NCBI GenBank assembly: GCA_045645985.1
Contig: JAZRJV010000012.1
Span: 1 to 61,672 of the forward strand
DNA length: 61,672 nucleotides
DNA from: RGIG9060 sp045645985
GTDB lineage: Bacteria; Spirochaetota; Spirochaetia; Treponematales; Treponemataceae
Reading direction: 5' to 3'
In this document: in pieces, positions 49,417 through 56,891 of the stretch
Position numbering within the stretch: the stretch's first letter is position 1
Layout: each line of letters begins with the position of its first letter
Position numbers and translations under genes: made by a program
Notes under the pieces: model-generated
What the model saw: only the letters and a program-made list of their open reading frames with translations
What the model was told of the DNA's origin: nothing
The model's database searches: none

Positions 49417-50592
49417 CTATGTAAGATAAAATCAGTTGTTTGCAAAAATAAGTTTTTTTTGCTAGTTTTTTTGCTTTTTTCAATTTTTAATTTTTCAATT
49501 AGTGCCGAATATCTTTCAAGTGAAGAATTTGGATACACCATTGATTTTCCTGATGGATTTTATGTTGCAGAATCAAATTCTACAGGATATTTTTTACAAA
49601 GCGATTTTATTCCAATCGAAATTATTATAAATGTTTACGAAGATTCTCGTTTTTCTTCTTCAAGTGAATGTCTTGAATTTTGTTCAGATAAATTGCAAGG
49701 AAATATTGAAATTGAAAATTTTACTTGGCGAAACAGACAAACTTCTTTAGGCTCAATGAATTTTTATTTCAATAATGTTTTGTGCGATGCTTGGGCTTTA
49801 GCTGTTCCAATTCCCGAAAAAAATAAAATTTTTTCAATTATCGCTTATACAGCACAAGAATCAGACGGAATTTTTAAAAAAATGATTCTTTCAATTTTAG
49901 ATAGTGTGTGCATCGATAGAGGAAGTTTTTTTGAACCAGGTGCTATTACAACTTTTGCATTCCCAAAAACTGAAGCTCAAATTCATCAATTCAATTTTGA
50001 CGGAAAATCTTATCAAGTTTCTTTTGATAAATCGGATGCAGAAGCAAATGCTTATCTTGTAGAACGAGAATATCAAATTTTAGAAATGTATGCACAAACT
50101 GATTTTTGGCTTTCTGCTTGGAACCGATATTATCGTTTAATTTATCGGGATGGATATGGAAGAATAAAAAAATCCTGTTTTGCTTTTTGCTCAAATCTTT
50201 TTATGGATTGTATGGAAAGTGAAAATCCGCAAGTTGCTTTTGCTCAAAAAATTTTGCAGTTTGTACAAGAAAAAGAGTATGGAAGAAATACCGAATCTTC
50301 AGATTTTACAGATTTGTGTAGCACTTTTTTAGGAAAAAAATCAGATTGTGATAGTCGTTCTTTGTTGGTTGCAATTTTACTCAAACAAATGAATATAAAT
50401 TCAACATTATTTGTTTCGCCTGAATATTCGCATGCGATTGTAGGTGCTGTTTTAGATAAATCTGGTGCAAAAATTGATGTGGCTGGAAATTCTTATTTGC
50501 TTGGAGAAACCACTGCAAAAGTTGATTTTGGTCTAATCGCGCAAAATTACAACGACACAAATAAATGGATAAATATTTACTTACCTGAATAA
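49408..50592 (+). CDS. Exported transglutaminase-like protein
   Basis: About 394 residues. A signal peptide precedes SISAEYLSS (~30). A beta-rich domain follows (EFGYTIDFPDGFYVAESNST..., ~40-160). The C-terminal part has a candidate Cys-His-Asp set: Cys in KKSDCDSRS, His in EYSHAIVGA and Asp in KIDVAGNSYLLGETT, in the order and spacing of transglutaminase-like cysteine peptidases. The specific family is not recognised. ATG 49408 is preferred to 49402 because TTGGAG lies 7 bases before it. Bounded by a terminator shared with the HTH-EIIA gene. Confidence 0.7.
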   Translation: MCKLCKIKSVVCKNKFFLLVFLLFSIFNFSISAEYLSSEEFGYTIDFPDGFYVAESNSTGYFLQSDFIPIEIIINVYEDSRFSSSSECLEFCSDKLQGNIEIENFTWRNRQTSLGSMNFYFNNVLCDAWALAVPIPEKNKIFSIIAYTAQESDGIFKKMILSILDSVCIDRGSFFEPGAITTFAFPKTEAQIHQFNFDGKSYQVSFDKSDAEANAYLVEREYQILEMYAQTDFWLSAWNRYYRLIYRDGYGRIKKSCFAFCSNLFMDCMESENPQVAFAQKILQFVQEKEYGRNTESSDFTDLCSTFLGKKSDCDSRSLLVAILLKQMNINSTLFVSPEYSHAIVGAVLDKSGAKIDVAGNSYLLGETTAKVDFGLIAQNYNDTNKWINIYLPE

Positions 50593-50599
50593 AAAAAAA

Positions 50600-50621
50600 G
50601 AGTTGCCGTTTTTGGCAACTC
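50600..50621 (-). terminator. Terminator of the HTH-EIIA gene
   Basis: GAGTTGCC (50600-50607) pairs with GGCAACTC (50614-50621). On the minus strand it is followed by nine T; on the plus strand no T-tract follows. Confidence 0.8.
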
Positions 50622-50648
50622 ATCTTACTTTTCATGAAAGATTATAAA

Positions 50649-51296
50649 TTATTTTGTTAACAATTCGTAAGCTTCCATTGGAGTTTGTGCATTTAACAAA
50701 CCTTCTCTAAGTTCTTTATCTTTTAACTTTGAACTAATGAAAGATAATGTCTGTAAATAATAAGCGTGTTGGTTGTAAGATGCAGCAATCATCACAAGAA
50801 GTTTTACAGGAGTGTCATCGATTGCTTGAAAATCAATAATATCATTTTTACAAATTCCAACACTCATTACTAAGTCAGTTACAGAAGAAAGTCTTACATG
50901 TGGAATTGCAATTCCGCGTCCGATTGCTGTTGACATCAATTCTTCGCGTTTTAAAATTTCTACTGAAAGTTCTGAACCATTTTTTACTTGTGGAGCTGTA
51001 GCAAGATTGTTTGCTAATTCAACAATCGCATCTCTTTTTGTAGAATGATTTAAAAATACAATTCTATCTGGTGATAAGATATTTTTCACTTGAATTTGTA
51101 ATTGTTGTGAAGCAGGTTTTGAGCCTGACGATAATCTTTCGTTTACCCACTTTTCAATTTCTGTTTTTTTGAATCGCCAAACAGTTCCAATTTTTCCAGA
51201 TGGAATTTCACCTTTTTGAGCCCAATCGTAAACAGTTCTTTCTGAAACTCTTAAATATTTTGCAACTTCTTCAATGGTGAGAATATCGTCTTCCAT
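50649..51296 (-). CDS. Excisionase-type HTH fused to PTS EIIA (PtsN-like)
   Basis: 215 residues. Residues 5-52 are an HTH_17/excisionase-type DNA-binding domain (LTIEEVAKYLRVSERTVYDWAQKGEIP...WRFKKTEIEKW). Residues ~68-215 are an EIIA of the nitrogen/fructose family with the phospho-acceptor His-133 in GRGIAIPHVR. This is a one-component design where EIIA phosphorylation could change DNA binding. Spirochaetes have partial PTS proteins used for regulation. AGGAGA lies before the ATG and a TTGACA promoter lies upstream. Targets are unknown. Confidence 0.85.
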   Translation of the reverse strand: MEDDILTIEEVAKYLRVSERTVYDWAQKGEIPSGKIGTVWRFKKTEIEKWVNERLSSGSKPASQQLQIQVKNILSPDRIVFLNHSTKRDAIVELANNLATAPQVKNGSELSVEILKREELMSTAIGRGIAIPHVRLSSVTDLVMSVGICKNDIIDFQAIDDTPVKLLVMIAASYNQHAYYLQTLSFISSKLKDKELREGLLNAQTPMEAYELLTK

Positions 51297-51357
51297 TATT
51301 TTCTCCTATAAACTCTTCCTAGCATACTTATACATCATTTATGTACTTCTATGCACT

Positions 51358-51386
51358 ATTTTGCATTGTTTACGCTTTTATGTCAA
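51358..51386 (-). promoter_or_regulatory. Candidate promoter of the HTH-EIIA gene
   Basis: Minus strand: TTGACA (51381-51386), 17-bp spacer, CAAAAT (51358-51363). The leader is about 55 nt and contains several ATGCA-like repeats and an AGGAGA site. Confidence 0.5.
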
Positions 51387-51425
51387 TAGTTGCGAATGAA
51401 AATATTGATTTCAATTTTTTTTGAG

Positions 51426-51824
51426 TTATTTTGCTAATTCGTGAAGCGAATCTTCTGGATATAATTTAGAAATTGTTGTTTCTATGTGATTTTCCCATGA
51501 ATTTCCGTAAATTATTGGAAAATCTGCCGAAACAAATTCTGAAATTACTTGTCTACACATTCCACAAGGCGGGACAGGATAATCTGCTTTTGGCGTTGCG
51601 ATTGCAAGTGCTTTGAAATTTCGTTTTCCTTGAGCAATGGCCGAAAAAATTGCAGTTCGTTCGGCACAATTTGTTGCTCCGTAAGAACGATTTTCAACAT
51701 TTACGCCCAAAATCACGCTATCATCCTCTAAAAGTAGGGCAGCACCAACTGGAAATTCTGAATAAACGCACCAAGCATTTTTTGAGGCTTCTAAAGCTTT
51801 TTCAAATAAATTTTTGTAATCCAT
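51426..51824 (-). CDS. cdd: Cytidine deaminase
   Basis: 132 residues, the tetrameric small type. TNCAERTA (C53 zinc ligand, E55 proton shuttle) and PPCGMCRQ (C87, C90 zinc ligands) are complete. It deaminates cytidine and deoxycytidine in pyrimidine salvage. AAAGGA lies before the ATG and an extended -10 promoter at 51872-51880 drives it. Monocistronic. Confidence 0.95.
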   Translation of the reverse strand: MDYKNLFEKALEASKNAWCVYSEFPVGAALLLEDDSVILGVNVENRSYGATNCAERTAIFSAIAQGKRNFKALAIATPKADYPVPPCGMCRQVISEFVSADFPIIYGNSWENHIETTISKLYPEDSLHELAK

Positions 51825-51852
51825 ATAAAAATCCTTTCCTAAAATCCTTATC

Positions 51853-51881
51853 TTGACATCTCTTTTTCTATATTATACCAT
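51853..51881 (+). promoter_or_regulatory. Promoter of the beta-propeller gene, predicted leaderless
   Basis: Perfect TTGACA (51853-51858), 17-bp spacer, TACCAT (51876-51881), then 7 bases to the ATG at 51889. It overlaps the divergent cdd promoter. Confidence 0.5.
51872..51880 (-). promoter_or_regulatory. Extended -10 promoter of cdd
   Basis: Minus strand TGG-TATAAT (51880-51872) with a poor -35 (TTGTTT at 16 bp). It sits inside the divergent promoter of the beta-propeller gene, so the two starts may exclude each other. Confidence 0.5.
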
Positions 51882-51888
51882 ATCATTT

Positions 51889-52971
51889 ATGAAAAACAAG
51901 AAAAATGTTATTGCACTTATTTGGGGTGCATTGGCTATTGTAATAATTTATGCATTTATTGCTTTTAGATTAACAAAATCTGAAATTCAATTTTTAACAA
52001 AATGGACTTTTTCCCTTGATGAAACAACTCTGCCTAGCGAAAGCGAACAATTAGTTAGTTTTAGATTGGGAAATACTTTAGGATATTTTTCTCCAGCAGG
52101 GAATTTTGCTTATAAATATGAAATTCCTTTGCTAAAAACTGGAAAATTTGCAAACGCCTCAATTTCCTCAGATTATTGGACTATTTTTGATAACGAAAAT
52201 CCTAATTTTACTATCTGTAAGCCTGATGGTTCAAAGTTAGTAAAAATTGCAGCACAAGGAAATCCTTTTCTTCAAGAAAATCGACTTTTTTTGTTTACTA
52301 AAGGTGGTTCTTCGTTTATTCACTATGATTTGCAAGGAAAAGAATTGTGGCGTTCAGAAGGTTATGTTCCAATAATCAGTTTTTCTTCTTCCGCAGAAGG
52401 AACAGTTGTTGGTTATGCCGACGGAGAAATTCGTTGCTTAACAAATTCTGGCGACTTAGCTTTTTCAATGTATCCAGGTGGAAGTTCTTATCCTGTTGTT
52501 TTGGGAGTTGATATTTCCGATTCAGGAGAATATGTTGCTTGCGTTTCTGGAATTGATGCACAACGCTTCGTTTTAATTCGTAGAAATGGAAATCAGCAAA
52601 AAGTTGTTTTTCATGAATACTTAGACGGAAATGTAAAAGAAAATGTAAATGTTTATTTTACTCAAGATTCAAACTATGTTTATTATAATTTTGAAAATTC
52701 CCTTGGAATTGTGGATTGTAAAAAACTTACTTCAAAGCATTTATCTGTAAAAGGAAAAGTTCTTAAAATTTCAGAAATTCCATCTGAAAATGTGGCTTTT
52801 GTTCTTTCAAAACAAGGTGAAGATTGTACAATTACTATTATCGAAGGAATGTCAAATATTTTAGGAACTTATGAATATAAAGCAAATAACACTTTTATCT
52901 CTGCACAAGATGATAAATTGTTTATCGGCGCAGATGATAAAATTTCATGTATTCAAGTTGTAAAACAGTAG
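51889..52971 (+). CDS. Membrane-anchored beta-propeller protein
   Basis: About 360 residues from ATG 51889. An N-terminal membrane helix (KNVIALIWGALAIVIIYAFIAF, ~5-26) anchors a beta-rich domain with repeated blades typical of a PQQ/WD-like propeller (FLFTKGGSSFIHYDLQGKELWRSEG, GTVVGYADGEIRCLTNSGDLAFS, NSLGIVDCKKLTSKHLSVKGKVL). No catalytic motif. The earlier in-frame ATG at 51853 overlaps the promoter and lies before the helix; I reject it. The degenerate M23-like gene follows by 19 bases, so the pair is probably an envelope unit. Confidence 0.72.
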   Translation: MKNKKNVIALIWGALAIVIIYAFIAFRLTKSEIQFLTKWTFSLDETTLPSESEQLVSFRLGNTLGYFSPAGNFAYKYEIPLLKTGKFANASISSDYWTIFDNENPNFTICKPDGSKLVKIAAQGNPFLQENRLFLFTKGGSSFIHYDLQGKELWRSEGYVPIISFSSSAEGTVVGYADGEIRCLTNSGDLAFSMYPGGSSYPVVLGVDISDSGEYVACVSGIDAQRFVLIRRNGNQQKVVFHEYLDGNVKENVNVYFTQDSNYVYYNFENSLGIVDCKKLTSKHLSVKGKVLKISEIPSENVAFVLSKQGEDCTITIIEGMSNILGTYEYKANNTFISAQDDKLFIGADDKISCIQVVKQ

Positions 52972-52990
52972 GATTTTAAGAGGCTTTATT

Positions 52991-53920
52991 GTGAAATATT
53001 ATGTAAAATTTTCAAAAAAACTTATTTTTTCAGTTGTATTACTTTTTTCATTTTCTTTCTTGGTAGCTTTTGATTGGCCTGTTGTTGTTTCAGGTTCAAC
53101 AGTAAATTCTCAAATAAAAACTAACTTTGCCGAAAATCGTGGAGAATCTTTTGCAAACGGTTTTGTTTTTTCAACTTCTGAAGAAATAAAAGCAAGTGAT
53201 GATGGAGCTGTTTTAGTTCACATAAATCCAGAAAATAATTATTACGAAAATTTTACTTCAACTTTGGGAAATGCTTTAATTATGGCACACAAAGATAATA
53301 TGATTTCTGTTTATTCTGGATTTGAAGAAATTTCAACAGATTGTTTAACAGGCGATGTTGAAAAAGGAACAGTTTTAGGTTCTGTAAATAAAAAATCTGA
53401 AGTAGAAGATTCTGTGGAAAATACAAATCCCAATGCAAAAGAAATTCCTTTGCCAAAAAAAGATTTTGAATTTCAAATTATCGATACAAAAAATACAGTT
53501 GTAATAAATCCATTTTTGCTTTTATCAAAATTAGAAAAAACATCTCCAGTTTTTCCGGGAAAAATTTTTGTTGTAAATAAAAAAGGAACAGAAATCAACC
53601 TAGAAGAAAGAAAAAGTTTTGCTTCTGGGATTTATTCAATTTACAGAGAATATTCTGCTGGACGAATGCCACTAAAAACTTCAGTTTTTGTAAATGGCGA
53701 AGAAACTTCTACAATAAATTTTGATACAATTCTTTACAAAAATTCTAGAATTTGCGTTTCTGGAAAAGATTTTTATCCTATAGAAAAAATTTATCCAAAT
53801 AACAGTCGTCAATTTTTGGGTGAAATTGAAATTAAAAGAGGAAAAAATCTTATCACAGTTGTTGTTACCGACAGTTTAGGAATTGAACGAAGAATTGCTC
53901 ACACAATAGAAGCGTGGTAA
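52991..53920 (+). CDS. Exported M23/LytM-like protein, probably inactive
   Basis: 309 residues, GTG start 52991 with AAGAGG 7 bases upstream. Signal peptide (~1-26). Residues ~45-135 resemble a LytM/M23 fold: EEIKASDDGAVLVHI, then GNALIMAHKDNMISVYSGFEEI where active enzymes have '..V.I.H....T.YAHL'. The first His-x-x-x-Asp and the second His of HxH are missing, so zinc binding is unlikely. A C-terminal Ig-like segment ends the protein (IKRGKNLITVVVTDSLG). Degenerate LytM proteins such as EnvC regulate amidases; that is a possible role here. Confidence 0.65.
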   Translation: MKYYVKFSKKLIFSVVLLFSFSFLVAFDWPVVVSGSTVNSQIKTNFAENRGESFANGFVFSTSEEIKASDDGAVLVHINPENNYYENFTSTLGNALIMAHKDNMISVYSGFEEISTDCLTGDVEKGTVLGSVNKKSEVEDSVENTNPNAKEIPLPKKDFEFQIIDTKNTVVINPFLLLSKLEKTSPVFPGKIFVVNKKGTEINLEERKSFASGIYSIYREYSAGRMPLKTSVFVNGEETSTINFDTILYKNSRICVSGKDFYPIEKIYPNNSRQFLGEIEIKRGKNLITVVVTDSLGIERRIAHTIEAW

Positions 53921-53949
53921 TTTTTCTTTGTAAAAATTTTTGTAATTCC

Positions 53950-55161
53950 TTAAAATGCTTTCTCGATAATTCCGCCACCAACAGTTACTCCGTTGATGTA
54001 AACTACCGCAGATTGTCCAGGCGCGATTGCTCGTTGCTTTTCTTCAAAAGTGATTTTGTAACTTCCTTCTGGATAATCTTCTCCAGCTTTTTCAATTAAG
54101 GCAATTACAGGTTTTGAAGCAAGTCGAATTTTTACCAATCCTTTAAATGCTTTTTCTGGAGCAAAATTTCCTGCCCAAACCCAATTTGTTGCAATTAAAC
54201 CATCTGCCAAAAGTCCATCGTTTTCTGATAAAACTACAGTATTATTTTCTTTGTTGATTTCTTTTACATACAAAGGATTTTTTGCACTTACGCCTAAACC
54301 TCGTCGCTGCCCGATTGTGTAAAATTCAATTCCTCGGTGTTTTCCTAAAACTTTTCCATTTTCATCTGTGATGTTTCCTGGAATTGATTCTACATCTGCA
54401 AAGATTTTTTCAAAAATTTCTGGCGGAACAAAATCTTGGCTTTCACTTTTTTCTGCCGCTTGTAAATTTCGTTTTCTTGCTTCTTCGTAAACTTCTTTTT
54501 TTGTCATTTTACTCAAAGGGAAACGCACTTTTTCTAAAATTTTTGATGGAATGCGATTCAAAAAGTAGGCTTGGTCTTTTGTTCCATCTTCTGCTTGGCT
54601 TATAAAAATCGGAAATTGATTTACTTCACTTGAAGTTGTAGAATTTTCTTCTCCGTCTTCTGTTTTTAGAATTTCATTTATTGGAGAATTGCATTTTACC
54701 AATTTTGCATAATGTCCTGTGCAAAAATAATCAAACTTTATTCCCAGTTTTTCAGCACCTTGTAACAAAGCTCCAAATTTTACAGTTGGATTACACATTA
54801 TACAAGGATTTGGCGTTCTTCCGTTTCTGTATTCTGATTTAAAATATTCTAAAACATTTTTTTTGTATTCATCTTTTACAGAAATAACATGATATTCGAT
54901 GTCGTTTTCGGCACAAAATTTTTTGCAAGTTTCAATATCGATTTTTTCATCTGGTCCGTAACAAGAATGACGCAATCCATCAGGTGAAGGTTCGATAGGC
55001 AAATCATTATCCCAAGTTGACATTGTAACTCCGATAACTTTACAACCTTGTTCTTTCAAAAGCATTGTTACCAAAGTTGAGTCAACTCCGCCAGACATTC
55101 CGATTAAAACTGTATCATTTTTTTGTGGCTGATTTAATTCTGTAAAAGTAAATTCTTGCAT
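53950..55161 (-). CDS. mnmA: tRNA 2-thiouridylase MnmA with unusual cysteines
   Basis: 403 residues, thiolates U34 of tRNA-Lys, -Glu and -Gln. PP-loop GMSGGVDSTL (21-30). The conserved NGRTPNP leads into CIMCN (C120, C123), a CxxC where E. coli has DxxC. The second catalytic Cys (C199 in E. coli, in the motif SQ-ICFV) is missing because the sequence reads SESQDFVPPE (239-248). There is an extra Cys in HSCYGPDEK (C67). The core GQRRGLGV and C-terminal beta-barrel are normal. No Shine-Dalgarno; promoter ends 6 bases before the ATG. Confidence 0.9.
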   Translation of the reverse strand: MQEFTFTELNQPQKNDTVLIGMSGGVDSTLVTMLLKEQGCKVIGVTMSTWDNDLPIEPSPDGLRHSCYGPDEKIDIETCKKFCAENDIEYHVISVKDEYKKNVLEYFKSEYRNGRTPNPCIMCNPTVKFGALLQGAEKLGIKFDYFCTGHYAKLVKCNSPINEILKTEDGEENSTTSSEVNQFPIFISQAEDGTKDQAYFLNRIPSKILEKVRFPLSKMTKKEVYEEARKRNLQAAEKSESQDFVPPEIFEKIFADVESIPGNITDENGKVLGKHRGIEFYTIGQRRGLGVSAKNPLYVKEINKENNTVVLSENDGLLADGLIATNWVWAGNFAPEKAFKGLVKIRLASKPVIALIEKAGEDYPEGSYKITFEEKQRAIAPGQSAVVYINGVTVGGGIIEKAF

Positions 55162-55167
55162 AATTTA

Positions 55168-55196
55168 ACTATACAATTTTATGTTGCTATTCTCAA
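55168..55196 (-). promoter_or_regulatory. Promoter of mnmA, predicted leaderless
   Basis: Minus strand: TTGAGA (55191-55196), 17-bp spacer, TATAGT (55168-55173), then 6 bases to the ATG at 55161. It interlocks with the plsC promoter on the other strand. Confidence 0.65.
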
Positions 55197-55212
55197 GATG
55201 TTTTGTTATAAT
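55184..55212 (+). promoter_or_regulatory. Promoter of the PlsC-like gene, predicted leaderless
   Basis: TTGCTA (55184-55189), 17-bp spacer, perfect TATAAT (55207-55212), then 7 bases to the ATG at 55220. Its -35 lies inside the mnmA spacer, so the two divergent promoters overlap. Confidence 0.65.
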
Positions 55213-55219
55213 TTCAGTC

Positions 55220-56053
55220 ATGGAATACGAAAAAAATGAACAAATAAATAATGAAGGCGTTTATGTGCCTCAGTTGGATATTGAATATCCAGAAGCTCCA
55301 GATAAACGAGTTTTATCTGTAGTGCCAGAATGCGAAGTTGTCCTTGATGAAAATTATCCTTATCTTGATAAAAGTTTTAAATTCAATTTTATGATGAATT
55401 TACAATATCTTGGAATTTTTGTTTTGGTTTTTATTCTCAATCCTCTAAAATATGGATTAAAAATAAAAGGAAAGAAAAACTTAAAACCTTACAAGAAAAT
55501 TTTGAAAGAGAAGGGAGCAATCACTGTTTCAAATCATGTTTATCGTTGGGACTTTCTTGGAGTTTTGCAAGCTGTAAAATATCGCAAAATGTATTTTCCA
55601 ACTTTGCATGATAATGTAATTGGTTCTGATAGATTTATGGTTCGATACGCAGGTGGGATTCCTTTGCCAGAAAGTTTTAGTGCGATGAAAAAATTTAACG
55701 AAGCCTTAGACGAAGTTGTTGCAAAAGGGCATTGGTTACATGTATTTCCTGAAAGTTGCCGTTGGGATTATTACCAACCAATTAGACCTTTTAAAAGAGG
55801 GGCTTTTACATTTGCACAAAAATACGATAGACCTGTGATTCCAATGGCTTATTCTTATAGAGAACCAAAAGGCTTAGAAAAACTTTTTACAGGTGGAAAA
55901 CCTTGTTTTACATTGAATATTGGAACACCAATTTTTCCTGATAATACTCTTTCAAGAAAAGAGTGTGTTGCTAAATTGCGTTCCGAATGTCATAAAGCGA
56001 TGGTTGAACTTGCTGGAATTAAGCAAAATTGCTGGGCTCCAGAAGGCGACTAA
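55220..56053 (+). CDS. Lysophospholipid acyltransferase, PlsC-like
   Basis: About 277 residues. Acyltransferase motif I SNHVYRWDFLG (H-x4-D), motif III-like VFPESCRWDYYQPIRPFKRGAF and RPVIPMAYS. One hydrophobic segment (~58-78) before motif I would anchor it to the inner membrane. It should acylate 1-acyl-glycerol-3-phosphate or a related lysolipid. ATG 55220 is chosen since the conserved fold starts well after it and the TATAAT box ends 7 bases upstream; the earlier ATG 55181 lies in the promoter. A bidirectional terminator follows. Confidence 0.85.
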   Translation: MEYEKNEQINNEGVYVPQLDIEYPEAPDKRVLSVVPECEVVLDENYPYLDKSFKFNFMMNLQYLGIFVLVFILNPLKYGLKIKGKKNLKPYKKILKEKGAITVSNHVYRWDFLGVLQAVKYRKMYFPTLHDNVIGSDRFMVRYAGGIPLPESFSAMKKFNEALDEVVAKGHWLHVFPESCRWDYYQPIRPFKRGAFTFAQKYDRPVIPMAYSYREPKGLEKLFTGGKPCFTLNIGTPIFPDNTLSRKECVAKLRSECHKAMVELAGIKQNCWAPEGD

Positions 56054-56065
56054 AAAAATAAAAAA

Positions 56066-56108
56066 AATCCTGAATTTTCAAAAATATTGAAAGTTCAGGA
56101 TTTTTTTT
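56066..56108. terminator. Bidirectional terminator between plsC-like and HAD genes
   Basis: AATCCTGAATTTTCAA (from 56066) pairs with TTGAAAGTTCAGGATT (to 56102). A-run before and T-run after serve both strands. Confidence 0.8.
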
Positions 56109-56126
56109 ATCAAATTTAGAAAAAAT

Positions 56127-56828
56127 TTAGTCTTCTAAAGGTTCCATTCCTTCTAAAACCCAAGTTGCAAAATCTTCCCAGGACCAAACTGGATGATTTG
56201 GCATTTTTACCTTTGTTTTATGAGTTTCAATTTGGATAAATTCCATATTAGTTTGTCTTGCACCATCTCCGTCAGTATCGTCTCTGTCTCCAACAACAAG
56301 ACAATTTTCTGGTTTTACTTCTAAGTGTTCTGCAATTTCTAAAAATGGACGAGTTGCAGGTTTTTGACTTCCAAAATCTTCTGCTGAATAAATCCCACTA
56401 ATTGTACTGATTGTTTCATCAGAAAAATCTAAAGCTCTGATTCTTTGTTTTACTCTAGGATAGTCAGAAAAAACTGCAATTTTTATTCCTCTTTTGTGTA
56501 ATTCTGCAAAAACTTCAGCTAATTTTGGGCGTTTTGAATAATATCTATTAAGCAAAAAGCACATTGTTCCCATGTAACGATTTGAATACCAGTTTAATGC
56601 GTCTTCTTGTTTAAAATTAAGTATTTTAGACATTCTTCTAGAATACTCAGCTTTGTATGCGTCTGGTGTTCCAAAATCACATCCTTTTAATTTTTTACGA
56701 ACATCTCTATCAGCCTTGATTCTAAAAAAATCGGTAGGAAGTGACCAAATTAGTCTAAGTGGCATCCACTTGAAATTATACAAAGTTCCATCTAGGTCAA
56801 AAATTACAACTTTTACATCTGAAAACAT
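56127..56828 (-). CDS. HAD-superfamily hydrolase
   Basis: 233 residues. Motif I VVIFDLDGTLYNF (both Asp present), motif II IAVFSDYPR, motif III Lys in GSQKPATRPF, motif IV VVGDRDDTDGDGARQTNM. Cap type C1 between I and II. A phosphatase of unknown substrate; the length and motif set resemble phosphoglycolate-phosphatase-like HADs. AGGA lies before the ATG. Transcribed after the GH3 gene but separated by its terminator. Confidence 0.85.
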   Translation of the reverse strand: MFSDVKVVIFDLDGTLYNFKWMPLRLIWSLPTDFFRIKADRDVRKKLKGCDFGTPDAYKAEYSRRMSKILNFKQEDALNWYSNRYMGTMCFLLNRYYSKRPKLAEVFAELHKRGIKIAVFSDYPRVKQRIRALDFSDETISTISGIYSAEDFGSQKPATRPFLEIAEHLEVKPENCLVVGDRDDTDGDGARQTNMEFIQIETHKTKVKMPNHPVWSWEDFATWVLEGMEPLED

Positions 56829-56853
56829 AAATTAATTCCTAAAGATTAAGTAA

Positions 56854-56881
56854 AAAGGCTGCTTAAACCTAAACAGCCTTT
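56854..56881 (-). terminator. Terminator after the GH3-family gene
   Basis: AAAGGCTG (56854-56861) pairs with CAGCCTTT (56874-56881); on the minus strand the stem leads into T-rich sequence between this gene and the HAD gene. Confidence 0.7.
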
Positions 56882-56891
56882 ATATTTTTAT

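Noticed and set aside
55181..55219. Upstream ATG as start of the PlsC-like gene
   Set aside because: It overlaps the -35 and spacer of the promoter and the extra residues are not family-like.
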